64,000 bases of DNA, taken from NCBI GenBank assembly GCA_949316235.1, contig OX438753.1, forward strand, positions 16,784,496 to 16,848,495, written 5' to 3'. A model generated the notes under the pieces. The model was not told the origin of the DNA, did no database searches, and worked only from the letters and a program-made list of their open reading frames with translations. The first letter of the stretch is position 1. Each line of letters begins with the position of its first letter. This stretch comes from Oegoconia quadripuncta (Eukaryota > Arthropoda > Insecta > Lepidoptera > Autostichidae). Both the position numbers and the translations under genes were made by a program. Of the stretch, positions 21,700 through 33,895 are shown one piece after another.

Positions 21700-23330
21700 T
21701 GTTTCAGGCTCCAGACGACAATTAGTTTTGAGAGTCATATTTTAATTTAAAAAATCTTCAAAAACTTTACAGTATTTAAAACAAAGACATTCGTCTTTCT
21801 CCTACAAAAAAATTCTTCACAATGAAGAATACAGATAAGTTCAAAGTAAACAATATTCAATGGTGTACGATGGAGAAGGCGATGACGGAAATATAAACAA
21901 GTTTCTATAGAATCAGACCTATTGATTTATAAAACAATAAATGTCTGCAAAAATTCGGTCGATGTTTCTATGCTAAGGTAAAGGCAAAGAATGAAACCTC
22001 TGTGTCACCAAGGACCTCCCTGGAAGTTACAGTTGAGTTGTCACTCCTTCTTCGTTAATGACAAACTAATCTCCAGCATGTTTATATTCGAGAATTAGGG
22101 CGTTCACATTTATTTGTTGCACTAAAAGCTTGAGTTATCATAAACGACACACGGATTTTAGTCACTTCGAGGATTTAGAAGTTATGCCTTTATTGTTAAC
22201 AATTTAATATGCGCATTTATCGCCCACGGAATGTAATAATGTAGGTGCTCGTGTGTTACAAGGATAGATAAGGGGCTTGTTGTAGGGCCAATCGAGTCTA
22301 AGTAAAAATAAATCCCTTTATGACATTGTACCTTAAATTAGGGATACTCTGTCGTAGCAGACCTAAAATTAAAATGTGCGTCAGAAAAGAACCGTAATGC
22401 AATGCTATCATCTATCCAACCTAACCTTAGGACATCCAGGAACCGAACCATCTGCGTTTAACTAGTTAACATTGAGCAATGAACTATCAAGAAGAAAGAC
22501 TGGAACCTGCATTTCGAATGCCTCAGAGTACCACCAGACAATTGTTAAATTGAAGTCAAACTTTGGTCTTGGACAAAGTCATGCGAAAACTTTTTGCAAA
22601 GGCTACTCGTAATGCCTTAACGTGGACGCTTTGCAGCTTAACAACACAGGCCTCAGAAGTCAGGGTCGATGGGAGGGAACTCGTTTGCACATTTTTTGCA
22701 AATATTGTAAAGTTTTTATAACGACAAACTCTAATGCTTCGACTTTCGCAACTGATTGGCTGTCTATTGTAGATTCATCGTCCATAAAATAAATAGCATG
22801 TATCCAAAAGGAAAACTTAAAGGAGAAACACTTCTGTTATTAGTTGAATTGCAAAGTATTTAAACCATATACTTAGAATACATATTTATAATATGACATA
22901 AGTATTGATATTCTTCAGACTCTACTAATTCTCAGTCAGATAAATTAAAAAATACACCTGTGGTTTTCGTATTAGGCAAAGTAGTTTGTTTCATTTATAC
23001 GAACATTTCACTTACCTTTTCTGATAGCCAAAATTAAGTGGTATTTAATGGCGAATTTATATTGACACACACGAAACACAAACAGTTGGTACAATGATAT
23101 GACACTGGACACCTACCATTTAATTAAATAAAATTTTAGGAGAGTCCGATAGGTATCAAAGTAAAATACACTATGACAAATAAAATAAAAGATCTCCGTA
23201 CTTAACGATAGAACAGTATAATTAGGTAATAGCAACGACGCTGCGTGTCGGCGTATAAACATGCACACAGTGGGGACACATTTCGATGTTTAAGTACTTT
23301 ATTTTAAAGATGGTCATTGCCTTACTAAAA
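21700..23330. other. Intergenic DNA, nothing recognised
   Basis: There is no gene. The segment around 22715-22765 (CTAATGCTTCGACTTTCG, CAACTGATTGGCTGT) recurs near 43135-43175, so it belongs to an unclassified repeat. Confidence 0.4.
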
Positions 23331-23334
23331 AGTG

Positions 23335-23590
23335 AAATCATATATGATGTTTAGTGAAGATGATATCATCGTGGAAGCACGCTTAACTAGAACCCCTAGC
23401 TTATTTGGAGACTGCCGAAGTCACCATAATGTTTGGCTAAATTCTAGTTCTGTAACTAGAATATAACAATTTATTTTTCTATTTTGTTCATGTATTGGTT
23501 GTTATAAAGAGACTGGTGATAGCTAGCCATTATCGGCCATTTATAAACGTGCTATCACAACTAAACCTTGCTAGCAACCCTCGATATGGT
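23335..23590 (-). repeat. Decayed SINE family C copy
   Basis: TTTAGTGAAGATGATATCAT, CTTATTTGGAGACTGCC and GAGACTGGTGATAGCTAGCC follow the family C order on the minus strand. It is strongly diverged. Confidence 0.5.
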
Positions 23591-23599
23591 TGGTAATGG

Positions 23600-25540
23600 A
23601 TTATTATGTCCTTTTTCATTATCCTATCAAGTCGAGCGATGTCTTATGTAGGGCTGTTGAGAGATTATTGCGATAAGTTAATGTGTCCAGCAGATTAAAG
23701 GACAAAATAACTTCTGAGAAAACGCAATGCTCACCTTGCACATCCTTCACTTCGAATTACATTTACTGTTACTTAATTTTCACTAAATTCATGTCATATT
23801 TAAAGCCAAATAATTACTCTAACGTACGACTATTGATTATTTTGTTGGTATCTTTTACCAAACATTCAGTTTAATTGTTTCAAATGCAGAACCTCTATAG
23901 CTCCAATCAGGTTGCTAATGAACTAGATGGCGCTACTAGGACGTTACATCTTGTACCAATAAAATACGTAGGGAAATTATAATCGTTAAATCATTAAAGT
24001 GTTTTTATAGGCTGAAGTAGCTATGCCAAACGAATGCATACGTAAGTAAATGAGAAAAAAATATCAGTTGAAATTCCCCAGCGCGGCTAGGGTTTTTTGA
24101 ACCTGTGTGGAAGCCATTATTGAATAATGTGGAAATTATTTTAACTCGCTTCTTTTTTTTATTGTCCGTCCTTTATTTGGATATCAACGTGAACATATTT
24201 ATTAATATTAAAACAATTGTGCAGTGGTTCTCAGTGCAGTGTATGGTGTTTCGATTATTTAGTATTCGATTAGATCAAAAGTACTAATTAGCAGTCAAAA
24301 AAGTTAAATAGATATTGTAATACGAGTTGGTACTAATAAATAAACATCGGCCAACTACGTGAGTGTAGGGTTCCGTACTTGTCCTCAGACTTAGAAGGGG
24401 ACTTTTTGTAGTTTGATACATAATTTTCAACGGAAAATACTCTTTGTAAATTTTTCAACTATTACTCATTAACTTGTATAATCTACTTACCTGAAGCGGG
24501 GGTGACGGAGACACTCGACTTTAATAAAAATTTGCACGTTACGCTTTAGAGGAAGTATTTATTATTATTACAAAATATTTTAAAATTTTTATTTTACCAT
24601 TTTTTCGGGGTGATTAGATACCAAATTACAGCTTTCTAGAGTACTAGAAAGCTCTTAGTAAAGAGTCTCTGAGGTAAGTCTAGACGCACGTGACGAGACT
24701 GTAACGGTAACCCTAACTATACAGATAATGCTATACGCGGGTCCGCATTCTGGTACCCAAGAATTTGATGTGTTTGCCATCGACTCACTAAGAAGAAAAA
24801 TACTATATATTATTACATATTGAAGAAAATGATCCCTAAAGCAAGGGAGGCTCTGCCATACTTTGATTGTATGGACCGAGCAGAGATCACGGTGGTAAAA
24901 CAGATGTTGTATGCATTTTTGTATTTGAAATTTTTTATTAATTTTCAAATAGGAAAACTACATATTCAATGTGCTATAGGGTATAGTTTATATATTTTCA
25001 TACTGTTTCGGTAAAAATTTCAGCTGTAATATTGTTGCAACTGTAAGAAATGCGGGAAACTTTAGATACTTTGTTTCGTTCTTCGCGGTGCGGGGAGTGA
25101 GAAAAAGCAGACGTGGATCAAAATTGTCATAGAAATCAGTACAAGGCAAGCGCCGACAATGACAAGAGAGTCCATAACTGAATATCGTACTTCCGATAAA
25201 CCATACAGCGACACAGCACTTCTTCGACGAACGCTAGTGCTTAAGAACTCCCCGATATGTTCAACATATTTAACCTAACATCGAAGGTTAACCTTCGGAA
25301 CCTAAGCAACAGTGTCGCGGCACTTCAATCTATTATGCTCGCTCGCTCGGCTGCTCGCCGAAGCCGTTCATCGAAGAGGTATTCTGTCGCTGTATGTTTT
25401 ATCGCACAAGCAATATGTCGACCAACAGAGAACTACGAACTTTTAAACCACAGTTCTTTGCATGTTACTTGTATTTCTATGTTTAGTAGCGCTACCCTTA
25501 TAAAGTCTATAACTTGGCAGTAGAATAAATAAATAATAAA
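23600..25540. other. Intergenic DNA with an unclassified repeat
   Basis: Positions 24728-24795 (ATGCTATACGCGGGTCCGC, CCATCGACTCACTAAGAAG) are clearly related to 43591-43659. Nothing else is recognised, and the ORFs here have no family features. Confidence 0.4.
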
Positions 25541-25547
25541 TAAATAT

Positions 25548-26060
25548 TACGGACACTTACACCAATCATCTAGTCCCAAATTAAGTAAAGCTTGTGCTAT
25601 GGATACTAGATAACGGATAAACATACATAAATATTTATATAAACATCCATGACTCGGGAATAAATAAATAAATAAATTAAATAAATATCTTTAGACATAC
25701 ACACAGCGCCATCTAGTTCCACAGTAAGCAACTATATGCTTGTGTTGTGGATACCAGATGGTTGATATAATACATAAATACATTTTTTTTGTAAATAAAT
25801 ACTTATTATAAATGAAAACATCCATAACTCGGGTACACATGTCCGTATTCATCACATAAACATATGCCCCTAGCGGGATTCGAACCCGCAACCTTTTGGT
25901 ATAGTGGTCAGAGTTGCTAACCATTACACCAAACAGGTCGTTTATCGTTTTACAATAAATGTTCGTATTCATCACACAAACATTTACCCCTCGCGGGATT
26001 CGAACCCGCAACCGTTGGTTTCACTGACAGGGCCACTATCCACTACACCAACCGCTCGTC
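25548..26060 (-). repeat. SINE family B split by a family A insertion
   Basis: The family B tail is at 25548-25662 (CGGACACTTACACCAATCAT, ATCCATGACTCGGG) and its tRNA-like head at 25950-26060 (CGCGGGATTCGAACCCGCAA, CCACTACACCAACCGCTCGT). Between them lies a complete minus-strand family A element (about 25686-25943) with an AAAT-rich tail. AATAAA stands on both sides of the insert. Family A was therefore active after this family B copy was in place. Confidence 0.88.
25686..25943 (-). repeat. SINE family A, full length, nested
   Basis: This minus-strand copy has head CGACCTGTTTGGTGTAATGG read on the reverse strand, a standard B box (GGTTCGAATCC) and the body shared with 21418-21690. The B box and head are part of the repeat and are not an independent tRNA gene. 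Confidence 0.9.
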
Positions 26061-27900
26061 AACCAGAATAAAGTGAAAGCAGGGAAGCGTACATAAGATC
26101 CCGATTGGGTCGTTGTGACTTTGAGCTCATGCGCAAGTGCGCAACCTCATAGCGAATATAAGAATAGAAATAAAAGTGGGAACTGTGCTACAGCAGTATA
26201 TAAAGCTGGTGATGTATGTGAATGCGATGATACAGCTTAAATCGAAGCAAAATTTGTAAAGTTGTCACATTTAGCACTCACTATGAATTACCCAAATGCA
26301 TGATACATAAGATAACTCTCCCGGAAGTAAGCGATTCTGTTCCTGACCCGATTGTCATTGTAAGACAATAATTGTATTCAACTAGGTAGTGGAAGTAGAT
26401 GCTGATGTCTTATTTAAATTTTAAAATAAATACACAAAGAGAAATGTAAAAACTGCCCGAATTAAAACAAGACACTTTTGCTTTTCTAATTCCACCTGAA
26501 TATTCAGTTATCAGGACAACAATGGTTAGGGGAGTATTATTGCAAACGGAAGTTGAAAGTTTAAGTATAGCTCTCATATGGGTACACTTAGGTTATACAA
26601 CGATAACTGATATGCATTCATCATCACATATATATCATATCAGCTATAGGTCGTGCACTGCTGAACATAAGCCATGCCATAGATTTCTAGAACGACCCTC
26701 GAATCGGTCTACATTCAGTGACTTCTCGTGATCTTCATCAAGTTGTAAGTCCACCTTGTGGTTCCTCAAATATATACTGTTGATATATCGTGTAACTCAA
26801 GTGAATGTTCCACATGAGGTGTCAAACTTCAAGCATTTATTTCAACGTAAGATACATGATATCATTTGTTCAATGTCTATTTAAATCTATTGGAAATAAA
26901 AATAGGGCTTAAGCATTTTCCGGTCAGTCAGTATGTCCAAGCTACCACCGCTTCGAAAAGGGAAATCATCTGTGGGAAAAGAAGCGGCGCAAGAAACCCA
27001 CAGGATCATTTTTCTTTTCCTTTCTTTTTTTTATACAACTAATACAATTTTATAATTTTAGGAGCTGGGCGAAGTATAGCAAACGTTTTTGTCATTCAGG
27101 TAGTCACTAATTTTGTAATAACCTTTTTTTGTTAATGTTGTTTTGACATGGTTTTTAAATTGTTTTGTGTCACACCTGGTTGGAGGAATGTGATGAAAAT
27201 AAGGTGTAAGCAATTTAATTCTTATCATTTGTGATTTTTCTTTGACATCAAAGCTTACTTTAATGTTGAATTATGCTAACATGATACTTCAGTACCTGCC
27301 TATCTACCTGTTTCAATTTACCAGTACTTTTTATGGTCTCGAAATGAACTTATTTTGTTGTTCTTGATTGATATTGCTCAATCACGGCAAAATGGATGAA
27401 CGGATTTGTGAAATGAAATGTGGTGCACTAGTAATATGTCCTGGAATAGGATACTTATTATCCCAATAAAGTGAGCTCCCGTGGGATAAATAAATTACAC
27501 ATAAATGATCACTATTGACACCTCAGACAGTCGGTCGCAGTTGTTTTCAATGGACGACAGTTGTTATGCTAAGTCGGTTGGCTAAAGAAGCATCTTGAAG
27601 ACACTGACTATGAAGTGGGCGCTATAGACTGATGCAAATCCAATAATCCACATTATTGGGCTGAAAGATGAAAGCCATGTTATCCCAGTATATCCTATGC
27701 TGACACGTCTATAGACTTGCACCTTTTATCGGCGATGGGCTCACCCCCTGTCACATGTGCATATCTGTATATTTCAAAAAGTGAACCGTGGATGTTTTTT
27801 CAAGGATTAACATAATAAACATCCAAACACTTTTCTTTGGGAGCTCAACGCCAATGACGCCACAATTGACCACTGTATAAACGCCCCCTAGTGTTGCACA
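26061..27900. other. Intergenic DNA with repeat fragments
   Basis: Positions 26613-26735 (ATCATATCAGCTATAGGTCG, TGCACTGCTGAACATAAGCC) are an antisense 3' end of the RTE-like LINE. About 26936-27005 (CTACCACCGCTTCG, AGCGGCGCAAGAAACCCAC) looks like a common lepidopteran repeat end. The rest is unrecognised AT-rich DNA. Confidence 0.45.
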
Positions 27901-27905
27901 ATAAT

Positions 27906-28058
27906 AATAATCCTTGGACATACACACAGCGCCATCTGGTACACAAATACTTTTTTTTGTAAATAAATAGATATCTAAATGAAAACACCAATAACTCGAC
28001 TACACGCGTCCGTATTCATCATACAAACATATACGCATAGCGGCATATGAACCCGCTT
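27906..28058 (-). repeat. SINE family A fragment
   Basis: ACATACACACAGCGCCATCT, an internal deletion, then TAACTCGACTACACGCGTCC and a damaged B box region. It is minus orientation. Confidence 0.75.
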
Positions 28059-28181
28059 TTATGTGTGACCAGCGTTTGTCAGCACGTATCTCAGCAATGC
28101 GTGGTCCGCTTTGAGTACGGTTTTATTATATGAAAGACTAGACGAAGGGACAGGTAATCGTCTATTCGATAACTGATGTCG

Positions 28182-28615
28182 AGGGTTTTTAACCGACTTC
28201 AAAAAGGAGGAGGTTCTTAATTCGGCCTTGGTATGTTTTTTTTATGTATATAGACCGATATCTCCTAGATTTGGCGGTTGATTCGCATGATTCTTCGTGT
28301 AAATGAAAGAACATAACGTCAATTGGTTCCATTGCAATTTCAGCGCAATTGGTTCAGTAGTTTTTTTGGAAACACGGTAAACATACATTACATATTTAGA
28401 CGATTGTGTAGTTTTTGCACAGGGAAACTGGATGCAGTATGGGTTTGTATTGTATGGAAAAAGTGTAAAGAAAGTCGGTGTGATTACCAATAGGTATGAC
28501 AAATCGAAGATTATCAAATCGAGCTGGTATTTCCCAACTGCCAACCTAACCTGCAGGAGCTAGAAGGGCCGCCGTCGTACAAAAGTCGTCAGGGAGATTG
28601 GCAATTTCAAATAAA
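28182..28615 (+). repeat. Interspersed repeat starting AACCGACTTCAAAAAGGAGG
   Basis: It shares AACCGACTTCAAAAAGGAGG at its start and GTGTGATTACCAATAGGTAT, GACAAATCGAAGAT and TCAGGGAGATTGGC near its end with 47812-48290. This is a dispersed lepidopteran repeat type of unknown class; the ORFs on either strand are by-products. Confidence 0.65.
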
Positions 28616-28619
28616 TTAT

Positions 28620-29023
28620 TTTTTACTCTGTAGTGGCTGATTTCGTGAAGTCGGTAGTTTTTTTACCCGACACGCCTAAAAGGAGGGTAACGTTTTTCGA
28701 GTGTATGTATGCATGTGTGTATGTAGATTTCTATGTTACTTCCTGTAGCCTAAATGGCTCGACCGATTTTGAAGCGAAAGGAGTTGTTCGATTCGTCTCG
28801 ATCCCTAGAGTGTCATAAGATACATTGTATGGTAAAGAATCTAACATGGCGCCCTTAAAATACAAAATATGCTGTCGGGTTTTTTGGTTTTTAAATAATT
28901 AAATAGTTATTATATTGAAACACCACTGTGTACTTACATTTTAGCAACGTAAATAATTTGAATAAAAACGAAATATACTTATAAGCCATAAGAAAGCCTA
29001 TCAATAACAATAATTCACAAAGT
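28620..29023 (+). repeat. Unclassified repeat, inverted partner of 35760-36180
   Basis: Positions 28868-29023 are the reverse complement, with modest divergence, of 35869-36015 (TATTGAAACACCACTGTGTA, ATAAGCCATAAGAAAGCC). The flanking parts (TCGACCGATTTTGAAGCGAA here; TTCGAAATCGGTCAATCCG there) also correspond, so both are copies of one element of 400 bp or more in opposite orientation. Confidence 0.7.
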
Positions 29024-29860
29024 TTTTATCTACATTTTCAGTTTATTTACGATATAGACGGGTTGGTCCTATTTGACACTATACGGAAACTCCGATAGTT
29101 CAAGCAACAAAAACAGTGCACATTATCTCCTAGTGAAAATTCGCAAAAACATCTGCTAGATAGAAAAAAACACTGTTCCACCCCTCGACGTCGTCGTCGT
29201 AAGAAACATGTGTTACTAAAGTGATGACTTGATGACGTTAATGGAAACATAATATATCTATTACCATATAATTATCATATTGAACTCCGGTTTACCTCAA
29301 TTATAAAATGTATAACTTAAATTTTATGGTAAATCTTTTCTTTTCAATCAAGGTTAGTATAGTCAACGTCAGATTTAGTATAGTACGTACAGTCAATGAT
29401 AAAAGTTCAGTTAGTCAACGAAGGCTGAATCAGCTTGCTTATACAAGAAACAAGCCTGTCAACTGTAGGTAGACGTAATTTTTGTGCAGTATCTATATCT
29501 ATTATAGACGTGCTGGCCTAATGATCTGTCACAACTATTAATTGGCCTTGTAAAAATTTAAATTAGCAGTTTAGGGTTCGAATCATCTCAAGTGTAAGTT
29601 TTTATTTTATAAATTTATTATGGATTTGTTTTTTATCCTTTCTTGAAGATCATTTTGATCGATTTTCTTTTTAATGAATACCATTGATCGATCGCTCTAT
29701 TAAACGGCGCCTTATTTCAACGAAGCACATCAACATCGGGTAATTATTTATACCGTTAATAACCGTTAATACCGGTACGTACCGACGAAAGTCTTTAATC
29801 AGTGTGTGTTGCCAGTGATGACATATAAAACTGATACGTGGTCGCTCACTACGGCCTCAT
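29024..29860. other. Intergenic DNA, nothing recognised
   Basis: This is AT-rich with no repeated family identified. GGTTCGAATCATCTC near 29575 resembles a B box but has no tRNA fold around it. Confidence 0.35.
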
Positions 29861-29864
29861 AAGA

Positions 29865-30285
29865 AATCTCTAGGTCACCCAAAGGAAAATAGTGAGAGCT
29901 ACGGTGTCTCCCTGCAGGGTCGAATCAAAAATGAGAAGATCCGCAGGAGACTCAGTTCCGCTGACCCCGAAGAATTCCGAAGAAGACCGCTAAGTAATAA
30001 TATAATAATAATAATGTTTATTTCCTGAAAGCCTACTTAAAAGTACAATCTGTTAAAAATATTTTACAATGTATGTAATTAATTAATAACATTAGAGAGT
30101 AATCTGAGGCCAAATCCTGAAGAATTGCCAAACTTAAGTGACAGTGGGCGGGGCGCTGCTTGTAGGGCCCGATGGCATCGGGGCGACAAGGTTCTCGAGC
30201 GGCGACCGAGCACTGGAAGACGCAGTGTGGACAGGCCCCCGACGATTTGGTGAAGATCGCGGGAAGCTAAATATTTTGAATTTAA
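29865..30285 (+). pseudogene. RTE-like LINE fragments, C-terminal region
   Basis: At 29865-30000 the plus strand reads GRIKNEKIRRR after YGVSL. At 30183-30275 it reads KVLERRPSTGRRSVDRPPT and, after a one-frame shift, DDLVKIAGS. Both are landmark pieces of endonuclease-reverse-transcriptase LINE C-termini (usual form VLEWRPRTGRRSVGRPPTRW, then TDDLVKIAGS). A gap with an ATA microsatellite and unrelated sequence separates them. The minus-strand ORF at 30079-30327 is a shadow of this. Confidence 0.75.
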
Positions 30286-30289
30286 AGAA

Positions 30290-30860
30290 ATACCCATCAA
30301 TTGAGCATTTTTTTTAAAGAAACACATATCTAAACTTTAGCTTATTTAGTTATTTACTTACTATATATTACTTTAGTTACTTATACTTGCGTATCTTACA
30401 AATGCTTAATTTTTAGCAATTGTAACTACATTTACAACACTTTATTAAATGTTTCAAGAAAATCGCGGTTATTCGTTTATCCGAGATCAAACCATATTTT
30501 CCTTGGGCTATATAGTTACAATATGTATTGAATAAGTATTTATATAGGAATTATGGGCTATCCATCAATATATTATTTTGTTGATTGGCGCAACTGTCTT
30601 TAGGTATTGGTCTCATTTCTAATATGGACAATTTTAATCCAATTATCTATTTCGGAGCCAGGATGCCACAGACCGACAAACTTTAAATATTAGCAGCCGA
30701 TATGTATACTATATGAGCTATTGAACCACTTGCTTAACTTTATCCAGTTTTCTTTCTGCACGAAACCAGTTATTTGTTGGGTTTGATGCAATCGGTATTC
30801 CAAATAAATAAATGTATAGCTTTTACACAAACATTTTTTTTTAATTAAAAACTGGTTTCG
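30290..30860. other. AT-rich intergenic DNA
   Basis: I recognised no gene or repeat family. Confidence 0.4.
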
Positions 30861-30861
30861 C

Positions 30862-31194
30862 GTTTTTTTTTTTTAAGCACTACGGGTTAGCACTTGACCT
30901 CAATCACACCTGATGTTAAGTGAAGATGAGGCCGAAGGTGGAAGCGTACTGACCCGGAAACCCAAATAATTTGGGGAACTGGCTATCTTATCTGTGACAA
31001 CCGGAACACAACAACGCTATTAACATTGCTGTTTGGCGGCAGATTTAGATAAGATGGTGGTAGCTAGCCAGGCGGACATTTAAAATGCCCTACCACCAAC
31101 CAAACCGAGTACTAAACATGTACCCCGCTGGGGATCGAACCCGCGACCTCCGATTCGTAAACCCTATGTTGTTTACATTGAGCCACGGAGGCGG
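30862..31194 (-). repeat. SINE family C, full length reference copy
   Basis: Reading the minus strand: head CCGCCTCCGTGGCTCAATGT, B box GCGGGTTCGATCCCCAGCGG, then ACCGAGTACT region reversed, GCCTGGCTAGCTACCACCAT, CCGGGTCAGTACGCTTCCAC, and 3' end AACATCAGGTGTGATTGAGG. It is about 330 bp. The head has the lengths and boxes expected of a tRNA-derived SINE. Confidence 0.9.
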
Positions 31195-31560
31195 TTTGAC
31201 TACAATCTCACCTGATGGAAAGTGACGATGTAGCCGAAGATGTATCACGCGCACCCAGTAAATGCCTATTCACTCTAGACTTGAAGATCCCAAGACAAGA
31301 AGGTGACACATTAATTATAGCTTCTATTCAAGCATTACTAATCACAGTTTTCTGAAATGTGTCTAACTTATCTATCACTGTAGAGAACTGAGGGTGATAC
31401 AAGTTAATAGCCAGCATGCTATCGTTAATCATATAAGTTAGCCCTGTGTGATTAATCATGGAGCCGGTTGTACATATCATCACAGTAATACACCGATTAT
31501 TTTTAATTAAAATGATGATATGTAAAATTGGTTGAAAACTTTATTTTCAATTTTATAAAC
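31195..31560. other. Intergenic DNA, nothing recognised
   Basis: TTTGACTACAATCTCACCTG and GTGACGATGTAGCCGAAG at its start look like another SINE C tail fragment (about 31195-31240). The remainder is unassigned. Confidence 0.4.
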
Positions 31561-31562
31561 AA

Positions 31563-32152
31563 GAAAAAATGGAAACATGTTTTCTGCCTTGCTTAGTTTT
31601 CGGGGCTGAAAACGTGTTTTGGAATCTTAGAGATAGGTTTAAAGTATATAACATTCTAACCTTTTCGTCACAGTACATTTTTGAAAATCTAATGTATATC
31701 AAAAAAAATATAGCGTCATTTAGGAAAAGTAGTGATGAACATGATGTCAATACAAGAAATAAAGATAAACTTGCAGGTCACATAAGTCGCCTCCGCAAAG
31801 TCAGTAATTCATTCAAAGGGTAATGTAATAAGGTTCCAGTTGATACACAAAATCTTCCTCTCAATAAATTTAAAGATACTACAAAACAGAAACTTATTAA
31901 CAAAGCTTATTATGAAATATCAGACTATTTAGATGATAATCATCCCTGGTCCTAATCAGAGCGTTCGCATGCCAGGCTATTTCACAATTAATAATGAAAA
32001 TGAATTATGTAAAGAGCAACCCTTCGAGTTTCTTGCTTGTTCTTTTCAGGGGAAATTGTAATTGAACAAGCTGTAAGTAAAATTGACTATTTTAAGTGTA
32101 CTCTGTGTACCTACAAAATAAAGCTTTTTCGACTTTAACTTTGACTTTGGTT
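31563..32152 (+). pseudogene. Jockey/CR1-like LINE: RT C-terminus and 3' tail
   Basis: The plus strand encodes LTFSSQYIFENLMYIKKNI, NTRNKDKLAGHISRLRKVSN and, after a break, KVPVDTQNLPLNKFK and KQKLINKAYYEISDYLDD. This is the end of a LINE reverse-transcriptase ORF (ends near 31955). The 3' tail to 32152 matches 4033-4295 and 63200-63452. The ORF has a stop and at least one frameshift. Confidence 0.8.
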
Positions 32153-32235
32153 TGATTGATTTTCGTCTATTTTTCTATAGTATATTATTTGTTATTTGAA
32201 ATTACAACAACCGCCTTACGACCCTAAGGGAAACA

Positions 32236-32730
32236 GCGTCCTCTCTCTGGGAGAGAATATGGAACATAATCTATAAAGCGGGCCCAGTTCTGATTTGTAA
32301 CAGAAAAACAATTGGAAGTTTTGTACCTGAAAGTCAAAGATCTCAAGCCGCCTCTGTAGGTTATTAACCTGGCTTAACGCACTTACGTACGCATTTTATT
32401 AGGAACAACCGAATCTGACTCTTTAATGTACTCTCCAAAGCACAGAGCACTTCTATAATAAATTGAAAATTTAGATAACCCTCGAGGAACCAAATGATTA
32501 TATGAACCGATTTTGATAAAACACCAGAACCACCGCTCGAAAACCTGCTTTCAAATCAAAATCGGTTCATCAGTTTAAGAGCTACGGTGCCACAGTCAAA
32601 CACACACACACACACATGGTCAAAGGTACAACACTCCTCTTTTTGCGTCAGGGGTTAAAAATCTCACGAATGGTCACCTGTCCAACGACTGACCACGCCA
32701 GATAATGCTTGACTTCGTTAATCAAAAAAT
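32236..32730 (+). pseudogene. Degenerate 3' end of the 58461-60440 retrotransposon type
   Basis: GGGAGAGAATATGGAACATA, GCGGGCCCAGT and CCTGGCTTAACGCACTTA correspond in order to GGGAGAGAATATAGGCCATA, TGGGCCCAGTGCG and ACGTGGCTTAACGACTG at 60145-60265. The copy is interrupted at 32465-32665 by another repeat. It resumes at 32671-32725 with GGTCACCTGTCCAACGACTG and CCACGCCAGATAATGCTTGA, the antisense 5S rRNA-like segment seen at 60352-60404. Confidence 0.65.
32465..32665 (+). repeat. Interspersed repeat ending GCGTCAGGGGTTAAAAA
   Basis: This is a good copy of the family at 2925-3125: ACCGATTTTGATAAAACACC, AATCGGTTCATCAGTTTAAG, AGCTACGGTGCCACAG, a CACACACACA run and TTTTGCGTCAGGGGTTAAAA. It is inserted in the retrotransposon tail remnant. 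Confidence 0.7.
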
Positions 32731-33190
32731 TAATAGGTATGCAAATATTGAGTAATCCAATAAATTTGCATGTAACTCCTTTTAAATATGCTTTTATAAA
32801 TTAATTAAGTCATAACTTGAAAGTATTGTACTGATTTCAATTAAGATTTCAGTTTGACTTAGCTAGAATACTACCAATTTTTATGATGTAGGGAAAATTG
32901 TCACTAGAATCGTAGTTACGGTAATCGTGGAACAATAACATACAATGCCGCATTCACCGAAAATTCTTTCGAATAATATGGACTGTGACATTGTTAATGA
33001 AGTTCCTGGCAAAAATACTTTATGTAACAGAAAATTCTTGTAAATAGTTTTAATCGATGATATTATAGTAAATAAGAAGAAAATCTTACTTGCTGTGTTA
33101 GCCGGGTTGTAGCCAGAAATACAGGCAGCTGTATGGGGATTTTTTGTGTAGGCCATCATTATTGCTCGTCGGTGTATACTGTACCAAATT
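32731..33190. other. Intergenic DNA, nothing recognised
   Basis: A 113-aa minus ORF (32881-33222) runs into the SINE fragment that follows and has no family features. Confidence 0.35.
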
Positions 33191-33194
33191 ACAA

Positions 33195-33290
33195 TTAACT
33201 CGGTTTGTTGGTGGTAGGGCATTTTAAAATATCCGCCTGGCTAGCTACCACCATCTTTTCTAAATCCGCATTTGTTAGCAAGCAAATACA
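33195..33290 (+). repeat. SINE family C internal fragment
   Basis: CTCGGTTTGTTGGTGGTAGG, ATCCGCCTGGCTAGCTACCA and CCATCTTTTCTAAATCCGC are an internal piece of family C, truncated at both ends. Confidence 0.75.
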
Positions 33291-33714
33291 TAGGCTTTCG
33301 TTTGAGTGAGATGCCTGTTATTATTTTTTACAACGCCCTACCATCTATTCAATATTAGTAAATTAAATGCCAGTACAAAGTCTTTTTGAAATTGATTAAG
33401 AATTTTAATTTGTTTTCAACTTATTTTGTAAACAGGCATACTGTTTGACGTACAATGTATTTTTTATGCTGTTAATGCGAGTAATTTCATTATTAAACAG
33501 ACAATTTACATAATTTTGAATACACAAATTTTCTTTGGTCTAATAAACGACACCAGTACGTAGGTTACACATCTTATACAATGTGTAAGGTAAGGGTTAT
33601 ATCAAGTCAAATGTACGAAGCCTGCTAATAGTTTTAAAATATCTGAAGCACTTTATAGTCGTCTAGCTACCTACAAAATGATTTTATATCGATATCTGTA
33701 TGACACTAACTCCT
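33291..33714. other. Intergenic DNA, nothing recognised
   Basis: This is AT-rich with no gene or repeat family identified. Confidence 0.35.
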
Positions 33715-33895
33715 GTGTCCGAAGTGTAAGTTTTGTCTCGTTTTTAACTTCATCGCGTTCGCGAAAAAAGTCCATATGTAAAAAATCGTTTTGCAAACTA
33801 TCCGCTAGAGGCGCTGCACATTTCTCCATACAAATGTTCACGTAAACGTGAACGCGGTAGTAAAGTTAAGTCGAAACAAAACTTACACTCGGCCC
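33715..33895. mobile_element. Foldback MITE candidate, about 180 bp
   Basis: The left end CCGAAGTGTAAGTTTTGTCT, CGTTTTTAACTT pairs with the right end AAGTTAAGTCG, AAACAAAACTTACACTCGG. The interior has a short palindrome, TTCACGTAAACGTGAA. I could not settle the target duplication. Confidence 0.65.

Noticed and set aside
25862..26050. tRNA-like sequences with GGTTCGAATCC B boxes (also near 12900, 21470, 31135, 34400, 37790, 42530, 52800)
   Set aside because: Each is the head of a SINE that continues into a shared body and tail. The acceptor stems do not close, so they are not free-standing tRNA genes.
30079..30327. 82-codon minus-strand ORF rich in arginine and leucine
   Set aside because: The plus strand carries LINE motifs (RPSTGRRSV, DDLVKIAGS) over the same bases, so this frame is a shadow.
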